The position numbers and the translations under genes are program-made. This document shows positions 1 to 5,643 of a DNA stretch of 6,056 bases, piece by piece (position 1 is the stretch's first letter; the number at the start of each line of letters is the position of its first letter). Source of the stretch: Acidobacteriota bacterium (GTDB lineage: Bacteria; Acidobacteriota; Terriglobia; Terriglobales; Acidobacteriaceae); assembly GCA_021780415.1 (NCBI GenBank), contig JAJXYW010000133.1:1-6056 (forward strand). The letters are read 5' to 3'. The notes under the pieces are model-generated. The model saw nothing but the letters and a program-made list of their open reading frames with translations. It searched no databases and was not told the DNA's origin.

Positions 1-2
1 CC

Positions 3-740
3 ATCGAGATCTGGACCGACGTCAACGGCATCATGACCACCGATCCGCGCATCGTCCCCGAAGCCCTGCGCGTCAAGACCATCAGCTTCGAAGAGGCCGC
101 CGAGTTGGCCTACTTCGGTGCCAAAGTTCTGCACCCCGCGACCATCCTCCCGGCTGTGCAAAAGAACATCCCCGTCTTCGTCCTCAACTCCCGCAACCCC
201 GAAAACGAAGGCACTAAAATCACCGCAACGCCGCCGCCCTGCGCCAGCCCTTTCAAGTCCATCGCAGCCAAAAAGAAGCTCACCATCATCGACATCGTCG
301 CCAGCCGCATGCTCCTCGCGCACGGCTTCCTCAAGTCCGTCTTCGACGTCTTCGACAAGCACGGCTGCGCCATCGACATGGTCTCGACCTCCGAGATCTC
401 CGTATCGGTCACCGTCGACTCCAAGGAAGCCCTCCCCGCGATCTGCGCCGAACTCAGCAAAATTGCCGACGTCAAATACGAAGGCAACAAGGCCCTCATC
501 TGTTTAGTCGGCGAAGACATTCGCGGCATCTCCGGCATCTCCGGCCAGGTTTTCTCCTCCATCTCGCACGTCAACGTGCGCATGATCTCGCAGGGCGCCA
601 GCGAAATCAACATGAGCTTCATGATCAACGAAGAAGACGTGGAAGAAGCGCTCCGCTCCCTCCACAAAAAATTCTTCTCCGCCCCGGACCCCACCATCTT
701 CGACATCGAAGCCAGCGTCGCGGCCATGGATAAAGCTTAG
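3..740 (+). CDS. lysC: Aspartate kinase, lysine-sensitive type, C-terminal part (5' end outside window)
   Basis: Aspartokinase phosphorylates L-aspartate with ATP to 4-phospho-aspartate, the first committed step to lysine, threonine, methionine and diaminopimelate. The reading frame is open from base 3, so the gene starts upstream; 245 residues are visible and the stop is TAG at 738-740. The visible part opens with the end of the kinase domain: EIWTDVNGIMTTDPR (nucleotide-binding region), then an FEEAAELAYFGAKVLHP block. Two ACT domains follow, at about codons 90-150 and 155-225. ACT1 carries MVSTSEISVSVTVD; ACT2 carries VNVRMISQGASEINMSF. Both resemble the E. coli LysC (AK-III) pattern, so feedback inhibition by lysine is inferred. 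No homoserine dehydrogenase domain follows, so this is the monofunctional form. The ATG at 33 is an internal methionine. dapB lies 180 nt downstream in the same direction, consistent with lysine/DAP biosynthesis. Confidence 0.95.
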   Translation: MEIWTDVNGIMTTDPRIVPEALRVKTISFEEAAELAYFGAKVLHPATILPAVQKNIPVFVLNSRNPENEGTKITATPPPCASPFKSIAAKKKLTIIDIVASRMLLAHGFLKSVFDVFDKHGCAIDMVSTSEISVSVTVDSKEALPAICAELSKIADVKYEGNKALICLVGEDIRGISGISGQVFSSISHVNVRMISQGASEINMSFMINEEDVEEALRSLHKKFFSAPDPTIFDIEASVAAMDKA

Positions 741-774
741 TCACACCTTCGCATCGCACCCCCAATACGCTCGC

Positions 775-802
775 CATGCTGAGCGCTGCGAAGAACCCCT
801 CT
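775..802. repeat. Possible dispersed intergenic repeat copy between lysC and dapB
   Basis: The lysC-dapB spacer (741-920) holds no gene. At 776-793 it reads CATGCTGAGCGCTGCGAAG, followed by AACCCC. This resembles a short dispersed element of the form GTCATGCTGAGCGnAGCGAAGnATC that I recall from several bacterial phyla including acidobacteria. The core has a small palindrome, AGCGCT at 782-787. Only one copy is present here, so repeat status rests on recall and not on observed copies. No T-tract follows, so it is not an evident terminator. Nothing else recognisable occupies the spacer. Confidence 0.3.
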
Positions 803-920
803 AGTTTGCTCGAGGCGTCCATTCTCTCCGTGCGCTTTGCCTGACGATATCCACACTCCCCCAAACACTGTCTCTTCCGCTGCAGTCCAACTCTCTCCTC
901 ATCAGGACTAAACTAACCCC

Positions 921-1625
921 ATGCGCATCCTCGTTCTCGGCGCCGGTAAGACCGGCAAGCTCGTAGCAGAAGTCGCAGCAGCCCGCGGCCACACCGTTCG
1001 CGTCTTCGCCTCCCACGAGAACCACAACGCCGCTGCCCTCACCCCTACCGTCCTCAACGGCATCGATGTCGTCATCGACTTCACCACCCCGGAGGCTGTC
1101 GTAGCCAACATGCGAGCCTGCCTCGCCAACAACATCCGCATGGTCATCGGCACCACTGGCTGGTACGACCATCTCTCCGAGATGCGCACTCTCGCCACGC
1201 ACCACAAAACTGCCCTCCTCTACGGCACCAACTTCTCCATCGGCATGCAACTCATGCTCCAACTCTCCCGCCAGATGGCCACCACCCTCAAGCCCGCCGG
1301 CTACAACTTCGCCATCGCCGAGACCCACCACGTCAGCAAGCTTGACGCACCCAGCGGCACCGCCCTCACCCTGCGCGACGCCGTCCTCTCCGCCATCGGC
1401 AGCACCGACGACGGTGTCAACACCGCGGTCCCCATCACCGCCAACCGCACCGGCGACACCGAAGGCATCCACACCCTCATCGCCACCAGCTCCTGCGACC
1501 GCATCCTTCTCACCCACGAGTCCAACTCGCGCCGCCCCTTCGCCGAAGGCGCCGTCCGCGCCGCCGAATGGCTCTCCACCCGCACCGGCGTCTACGACTT
1601 CCACGAAGTCTTCACCGAGTTCTAA
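921..1625 (+). CDS. dapB: 4-hydroxy-tetrahydrodipicolinate reductase
   Basis: DapB reduces 4-hydroxy-tetrahydrodipicolinate to tetrahydrodipicolinate with NAD(P)H in the cytoplasm, giving the precursor of meso-diaminopimelate and lysine. The 234-residue protein shows the family motifs in order. A Rossmann dinucleotide loop GAGKTG lies at residues 7-12, IDFTTPEA at 52-59, GTTG at 77-80 and GTNFSIGM at 102-109. The catalytic/substrate segment ETHHVSKLDAPSGTA is at 134-148, with H136 as probable proton donor and K140 as its partner, spaced as in E. coli DapB (H159/K163). Near the end, FAEGAVRAAEWL is at 207-218. The protein is shorter than E. coli DapB (about 273 residues); the shortening is mainly between the nucleotide loop and IDFTTPEA, as in other compact members. 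The ATG at 921 places the Rossmann strand at the N-terminus. An AGGA at 904-907 sits rather far upstream for a ribosome-binding site. Confidence 0.95.
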   Translation: MRILVLGAGKTGKLVAEVAAARGHTVRVFASHENHNAAALTPTVLNGIDVVIDFTTPEAVVANMRACLANNIRMVIGTTGWYDHLSEMRTLATHHKTALLYGTNFSIGMQLMLQLSRQMATTLKPAGYNFAIAETHHVSKLDAPSGTALTLRDAVLSAIGSTDDGVNTAVPITANRTGDTEGIHTLIATSSCDRILLTHESNSRRPFAEGAVRAAEWLSTRTGVYDFHEVFTEF

Positions 1626-1660
1626 CCTCACTCACCGGGCCTGCCGAACTTCCCCCATCA

Positions 1661-1720
1661 GCAGGAGCCTGTCATCTCGACCAAAGGCGCGCGCTTGCGC
1701 CGCAGCTTAGAGACCTGCAG
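1661..1720. repeat. Imperfect palindrome in the convergent gap, probably a dispersed repeat
   Basis: dapB (+) and the TonB receptor gene (-) converge on a 117-nt gap (1626-1742) that contains an imperfect hairpin. The inner stem is GGCGC at 1686-1690 with GCGCC at 1697-1701, around a six-base loop. An outer stem pairs GCAGG (1661-1665) with CCTGC (1714-1718), and GTC (1671-1673) can instead pair with GAC (1712-1714). The flank sequences CCTGTCATCTCGACC and GAGACCTGC match a REP-like element pattern I recall in Terriglobia genomes; this is recall, not a search. No T-tract follows on either strand, so a classic intrinsic terminator is not supported, although the structure could still separate the two converging transcripts. 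Confidence 0.5.
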
Positions 1721-1742
1721 TTTGCATGCGGCGGCGAACCCA

Positions 1743-3599
1743 CTACCTCCGCCCCAGTACCACCTGCACGCCGCCCACAAACGACCGTCCCTGCATCTGT
1801 ACCCCCACAATCTCCTGGTACCCCGTATTGCTCAGATTCGTCATCTGCACATACGGCTGCACGCGGCATTTGTCGTACACCGCCGACGCATCCCACACCG
1901 GCGCCACGCCTCTGCCAAACCAGTTCACCACCCGCACTCTCTGCCGCAGCAGCAACCCATTCTTCCACTGCCCAATCCACTCCGCCACCGCATTCTGCAC
2001 GGGGTAATTGAACACATACTCAGACTGCAATCCATTCAACGCAGACTGCGAGCCTTCCAGCGTCGTCAATCCCACGCGCAACTCCTGCCCGCCCCTCGGC
2101 CTCCAATCCAAGCCAGCGTCGACGCCCGTAAACCGCACCCCATTCAAATTCTCCGCCTGCCACGGCGCCGCAGCATCAGCCCGCACATAGTCAATCGCAT
2201 CCGTCTGAATCGAATGAAACGCCGTCAGCGTCAGCGTCAACCGGTCGCTCCTGTACCAGTCCGCCCCACCATCAACATTCCACGCCGACTCCGGCTTCAA
2301 GTTCGGATTCCCCACCGTACTCGGATCGCTGTAATACAAATCCACATACGTCGGCAGCCTGAACCCGCGCTCCACCGACGCTCGCAGCTTCACCTTCTTC
2401 GCCACCCAGAAGCTCGCCGCCACCGACGGCGTCGTCACCCTAATCCCGCCGCTGAAAATCTCCTCGCGCACCCCGCCCGACACCGTCCCCCACCGCTTGC
2501 CCTTCAGTTCGAAGTCCGCATATCCCGCACCTCGATTGCGTCCATGATCGCCCAGGTTCGTACTCTTGATCTCATCCGCATTCACATCCAGCCCGTAGTA
2601 AATCGCCGCGCCCTTCCACGGCAGATCGTTGCTCCTCCGCAGCTCACCCTGCCAACTGTAGTCGTCATACTGGTTCTTGTAGAACGCAGGATCATTGGCC
2701 AGCAGCACAAACAAATCACTGTGCCGACGGTACGCCAGCACCGCCTCGGTCTGCGGATCGATCTGCTGATTGACTCCCGCAAACCACTCCTTGGTCCGCT
2801 CCCACGAGTTGTAGTTCCCATAAAACTGGTTCGCCCCAAAGCTCCGATCGCTCCCCCCCAGAAGCACATCCGAATCCCCGGCCACCGAATGAAACCGCGT
2901 CTCCGAGCTCCCCTCCTCCGACCGATACCCTCGGTCAACCATGAACCCATCCGAAAAATTTCTATCCCCGCCGATCACCTCGCTAAACTTCTTTCCACCC
3001 CACGAAGCCACCGCTGCCTGATCATCCTGACCAAAGCTCCCACCCTCCTCGCGCAGCTTCAACTGCGCCCCCCGCACCGGCGCGACCGTCACAAAGTCCA
3101 CCACGCCACTCACCGCATCCGACCCATACAGCGTCGATCCCGCCCCATGCAGCACATTCACACTCCCCACCATCTCCATTGGAACCGGCAGGTCCAGATT
3201 GAAGTGCGACGTCTCCGCATCATTCACCCTCCACCCATTCAGCAGCACCAGCGTCTGCTCATACGAACTCCCCCAGATCGACAGATCCGCCTGCACCCCA
3301 CCGCCACCACGCTGCTCCAAACTCACCGAAGGATCATTCCGCATCACGTCATTCAAATCCGTAAACGCCAGCGGATACCGCTGCACCTCCAGCGTCTCGG
3401 TCGAGCGCGGCGACTCCTCCTCCGTCAGCGGATCAGGCGTCCCCACCACCACCACCGTCGACCTCACCTCCGGCAGCTCTGTGATCGCCGTTTGCTGCTG
3501 CTCCCCCTGCCTCTCACTCGACTCTCCCTGCTGCGCACTTACCGCAACACCCAACGCCAACACCCACGCCAGCACACACCCCACGCTTTTCACCCGCAT
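1743..3599 (-). CDS. TonB-dependent outer-membrane receptor, compact BtuB/CirA-like
   Basis: This is a 22-stranded-barrel-type receptor that would import a scarce ligand across the outer membrane using TonB/ExbBD energy. From the ATG ending at 3599 it has 618 residues, close to BtuB. Residues 1-22 form a signal peptide (MRVK, then a hydrophobic run, then VSA before QQ). A possible TonB box is STVVVVGTP (47-55). The plug domain spans about 70-172, with LVLLNGWRVND (117-127) and the LHGAGSTLYGSDAVSGVVDF block (150-169). The barrel includes the typical FRLPTYVDLYYSD (413-425) and GNPNLKPES (430-438). It lacks the N-terminal carboxypeptidase-like domain of the large acidobacterial receptors. In-frame ATGs at 3665, 3704 and 3743 would put charged residues before the signal peptide, so 3599 is preferred; GAAG at 3606-3609 is a modest ribosome-binding site. 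The barrel ends VVLGRR without the usual terminal aromatic. The substrate is unknown: cobalamin, siderophore or another ligand. A divergent MarR gene lies upstream. Confidence 0.9.
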   Translation of the reverse strand: MRVKSVGCVLAWVLALGVAVSAQQGESSERQGEQQQTAITELPEVRSTVVVVGTPDPLTEEESPRSTETLEVQRYPLAFTDLNDVMRNDPSVSLEQRGGGGVQADLSIWGSSYEQTLVLLNGWRVNDAETSHFNLDLPVPMEMVGSVNVLHGAGSTLYGSDAVSGVVDFVTVAPVRGAQLKLREEGGSFGQDDQAAVASWGGKKFSEVIGGDRNFSDGFMVDRGYRSEEGSSETRFHSVAGDSDVLLGGSDRSFGANQFYGNYNSWERTKEWFAGVNQQIDPQTEAVLAYRRHSDLFVLLANDPAFYKNQYDDYSWQGELRRSNDLPWKGAAIYYGLDVNADEIKSTNLGDHGRNRGAGYADFELKGKRWGTVSGGVREEIFSGGIRVTTPSVAASFWVAKKVKLRASVERGFRLPTYVDLYYSDPSTVGNPNLKPESAWNVDGGADWYRSDRLTLTLTAFHSIQTDAIDYVRADAAAPWQAENLNGVRFTGVDAGLDWRPRGGQELRVGLTTLEGSQSALNGLQSEYVFNYPVQNAVAEWIGQWKNGLLLRQRVRVVNWFGRGVAPVWDASAVYDKCRVQPYVQMTNLSNTGYQEIVGVQMQGRSFVGGVQVVLGRR

Positions 3600-3670
3600 C
3601 AAAATCTTCAAACTCAATGACCTCACCCGTTGAGCCTCAGGCAGCCGCAAAAAACATACAACCATAGTTT

Positions 3671-3700
3671 GGTATCGTCGGAGATAATTGAATGACTCAA
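3671..3700 (-). promoter_or_regulatory. Candidate promoter of the TonB receptor gene
   Basis: Read on the minus strand, TTGAGT (3700-3695) and GATACC (3676-3671) lie 18 nt apart and resemble sigma-70 -35 and -10 boxes, with four and three of six consensus matches. Transcription would begin about 65 nt before the preferred ATG. The -35 element lies inside the inverted repeats at 3687-3705, so a bound repressor would cover it. The matches are weak and this is a tentative reading. Confidence 0.2.
3683..3688 (+). promoter_or_regulatory. Candidate -10 box of marR
   Basis: GATAAT matches five of six bases of the sigma-70 -10 consensus. Transcription would start near 3695, about 22 nt before the marR ATG and inside the inverted-repeat cluster. 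No convincing -35 element is found 16-18 nt upstream, so the call is weak. Confidence 0.25.
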
Positions 3701-3705
3701 TCATT
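3687..3705. promoter_or_regulatory. Nested inverted repeats, candidate MarR operator
   Basis: This 19-bp segment lies 12 nt before marR in the divergent promoter region. It has three overlapping palindromes in a TGA/TCA pattern with a 4-nt step. These are ATTGA-N5-TCAAT at 3687-3701, AATGA-N5-TCATT at 3691-3705, and a 15-mer TGAATGACTCAATCA at 3689-3703 with six of seven pairs matching about C3696. AT-rich inverted repeats of 15-20 bp overlapping promoters are typical binding sites of MarR-family dimers. Position between the two divergent genes suggests control of both. Binding is inferred and not shown. Confidence 0.45.
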
Positions 3706-3716
3706 GGCACACCCTT

Positions 3717-4157
3717 ATGCGAATCAAATCTTTCCTGCAACAAAGCCCCATGTTCTGCATCGCCCTCACCGCGCGTCGTTTCAACACGCTAACAACCCAT
3801 CTACTGGAAGCTGACGACCTCAACTTCCTCGAAGCCCTCATCCTCTCCACTCTCTTCTTCGAGTCGCCCGCTACAGTAAAGCCTTCGCAACTCGCCGAGA
3901 CCTTCGGCACCACAAGAGGCAACGTAAGCCATTGCATCTCGTCGTTAGAGGCCAAAGGTTTAGTCCATCGCAAAATTGATCCCGACGATGCGCGGGCCTA
4001 CCACCTCACGCTGAAGCCCCAGGGCAAGAAAGCCGCAATCCGCGTCATTGGCGCCCTGGACAAGGTTCAACGGGTGTTTGAACACGAGGTAGGCAAAGAC
4101 GCGCTGCAATCCGCACTCCGCGTCATTCGCTCCCTCGCCGAATTGAACGGCGTTTAA
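3717..4157 (+). CDS. MarR-family winged-helix transcriptional regulator
   Basis: This 146-residue protein is in the normal size range for MarR dimeric repressors, which usually release DNA on binding a small ligand. A dimerisation-type helix precedes LNFLEALILSTLFFES (35-50). The helix-turn-helix follows at about 54-83: VKPSQLAETFGTTRGNV, with the recognition helix TTRGNVSHCISSLEAKGLV at 65-83. The wing is at 84-99 (HRKIDPDDARAYHLTL) with the family's Asp/Arg pattern (D88, D90, D91, R93). A C-terminal helix ends near residue 143. The ATG at 3717 is used here; ATG at 3750 (MFCIALTARRF) is an alternative that keeps the whole winged helix, and neither has a clear Shine-Dalgarno sequence. It is divergent from the TonB receptor gene, which is its likely target. 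Its base composition differs from its neighbours: G and C are roughly balanced and TTA leucine codons occur. The ligand is unknown. Confidence 0.88.
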   Translation: MRIKSFLQQSPMFCIALTARRFNTLTTHLLEADDLNFLEALILSTLFFESPATVKPSQLAETFGTTRGNVSHCISSLEAKGLVHRKIDPDDARAYHLTLKPQGKKAAIRVIGALDKVQRVFEHEVGKDALQSALRVIRSLAELNGV

Positions 4158-4283
4158 GCCCAACCCGACCGCCAAAGCCATCGCTCCCCGTCAGCCATCG
4201 CCCCCGCCAAGTTCATGACGGTCCACTCTGTCTGTCAACTCTTTCATAAACTGAACTCCGCCCCACAAATTGCAGACTGTGCT

Positions 4284-4292
4284 TGCGATAAT
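4284..4292 (+). promoter_or_regulatory. Candidate extended -10 promoter for the aminopeptidase gene
   Basis: TGCGATAAT fits the TGn extended -10 pattern with a five-of-six -10 hexamer. Initiation near 4299 would give a short leader of about 19 nt before the ATG at 4318. The -35 region is poor, which extended -10 promoters can tolerate. The rest of the 160-nt marR-aminopeptidase spacer (4158-4317) shows no gene and no strong hairpin terminator. Confidence 0.3.
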
Positions 4293-4317
4293 CCCCTGTA
4301 AACCCTACCCTTGCATC

Positions 4318-5592
4318 ATGAGCTCTGCCACCATCTCCGCGCCCACTGCCTTCGCCGCCCTTCCCTTTGCGCAAAAGCTCGACCGCCTCGCCGAAGTCGC
4401 CGTCCGCATCGGAGCAGGCCTCCAGCCCGATCAGGAACTCGTCATCACCGCGCCCACCGACGCGCTCCCGCTCGTCCGCCTCATCACCGAGCACGCCTAC
4501 AAAGCCGGCGCCCGCCTCGTCACCACCTTCTACTCCGACGACGCCACCACCCTCGCCCGCTACCAACTCGCCCCCGACTCCACCTTCGACTACGCCGCCA
4601 CCTGGTACTACGACGCCCTCGCCGCCGCCTACAAATCCGGAGCCGCGCGCATGGGCATCACCGGCGCCAACCCCGCTCTCCTTTCCCAGCAGGACCCCAC
4701 CAAAGTCTCCCGTGCCAATGTTGCCGTCTCCAAGGCCTACAAGCCCGCGCTCGAATTCATCACCCGCCACGCCATCAACTGGACCATCGTCGCTGCCGCC
4801 ACTCCCGCCTGGGCCGCCCTCGTCTTCCCCAACGACTCACCCGACGCCGCGCTGGCCAAACTCTGGGACGCCATCTTCTTCACCTCCCGCATCACCTCCG
4901 ACGACCCCGTCACCGCCTGGCAGACCCACGGCGCAAACCTCAAGCGCCGCGTCGACCTCCTCAACGCCCACCGCTTCCACTCCCTCCGCTTCTACACTCC
5001 CGATAACGCCACCGACCTCACCGTAGGCCTCGCCGACCAGCATCTCTGGTGCGGCGGCGGCACCACCGCCGGCAACGGCGTCTACTGCCAACCCAACATC
5101 CCCACCGAAGAGTGCTTCACCACCCCGCACAAGTCCCGCGTCAACGGCCACGTCTCCGCCTCAAAGCCGCTCTCCCACCAGGGCACTCTCATCGAAAACA
5201 TCCGCTGCACCTTCAAGGACGGCCGCATCGTCCAAGCCACCGCCTCCGCCGGCGAAGCCGCCATCAACAAGCTCATCTCCACCGACGAAGGCGCGCGCCA
5301 GCTCGGCGAAGTCGCCCTCGTCCCCCACAACTCCCCCATCGCACAATCCGGCATCCTCTTCTGGAACACCCTCTTCGACGAGAACGCCGCCTCCCACATC
5401 GCCCTCGGCCAGGCCTACTCAACCTGCCTCATCGGCGGCGACAAAATGTCCTCCGAGCAACTCTCCACCCTCGGCGCCAACGAAAGCCTCATCCATGTCG
5501 ACTGGATGATCGGCGGCCCCACTATGAGCGTAGACGGCATCTCCACCGACGGCCACGCCCAACCCCTCATGCGCAACGGAGACTGGGTCTAA
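4318..5592 (+). CDS. ampS: M29-family metallo-aminopeptidase (AmpS/PepS/AmpT type)
   Basis: M29 enzymes are cytoplasmic dimeric metallo-aminopeptidases that remove N-terminal residues from peptides using two metal ions. The 424-residue protein matches the family's usual length of about 410. The C-terminal catalytic half carries the complete ligand set: E265 in NIPTEECFTTPH, E331 in LGEVALV, H360 and Y367 in NAASHIALGQAY, and H393 and D395 in LIHVDWMIGG. The spacings (66, 29, 7, 33 and 2) equal those I recall for Thermus AmpT. The N-terminal half has the expected LVITAPTDALPLVRLITEHAYKAGA-like region at 41-65. No signal peptide is seen. ATG at 4318 is preferred; an in-frame TTG at 4270 would add 16 residues but would lie upstream of the candidate promoter. 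There is no clear Shine-Dalgarno sequence. The trehalase gene starts 51 nt downstream on the same strand. Confidence 0.93.
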   Translation: MSSATISAPTAFAALPFAQKLDRLAEVAVRIGAGLQPDQELVITAPTDALPLVRLITEHAYKAGARLVTTFYSDDATTLARYQLAPDSTFDYAATWYYDALAAAYKSGAARMGITGANPALLSQQDPTKVSRANVAVSKAYKPALEFITRHAINWTIVAAATPAWAALVFPNDSPDAALAKLWDAIFFTSRITSDDPVTAWQTHGANLKRRVDLLNAHRFHSLRFYTPDNATDLTVGLADQHLWCGGGTTAGNGVYCQPNIPTEECFTTPHKSRVNGHVSASKPLSHQGTLIENIRCTFKDGRIVQATASAGEAAINKLISTDEGARQLGEVALVPHNSPIAQSGILFWNTLFDENAASHIALGQAYSTCLIGGDKMSSEQLSTLGANESLIHVDWMIGGPTMSVDGISTDGHAQPLMRNGDWV

Positions 5593-5643
5593 CCCTTTCC
5601 CGAGCCCCAACCCTCTCAGCATTTGCATAGCATCGAACCCCTC

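Noticed and set aside
801..1631. A 276-codon open frame on the - strand opposite dapB
   Set aside because: The translation is Gly/Val/Ala/Asp/Glu-rich without any motif and mirrors dapB, whose family motifs are complete.
1661..1720. Bidirectional intrinsic terminator
   Set aside because: The stem is imperfect and no T-tract follows on either strand, so a repeat element fits better.
1695..3620. A 641-codon open frame on the + strand opposite the TonB receptor gene
   Set aside because: Its translation is a low-complexity string rich in Arg, His, Pro and Leu with no domain, as expected for the antisense of a G-rich gene; the minus-strand frame has clear plug and barrel motifs.
3600..3716. Cobalamin riboswitch upstream of the BtuB-sized receptor
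   Set aside because: The gap is only 117 nt, contains no B12-box-like sequence that I can recognise, and is shared with the divergent marR gene.
3600..3743. N-terminal extension of the TonB receptor to 666 residues
   Set aside because: The extension places a charged, non-conserved stretch before a normal signal peptide and would cover the marR start and the candidate operator.
4213..4770. Gly/Val-rich open frame on the - strand opposite the aminopeptidase gene
   Set aside because: It is a composition artefact of the C-ending codons on the + strand; no signal peptide or domain is seen.
4311..5006. Arg/His/Pro-rich + frame within the aminopeptidase gene
   Set aside because: It is an out-of-frame shadow; the M29 frame covers the same bases with all metal ligands.
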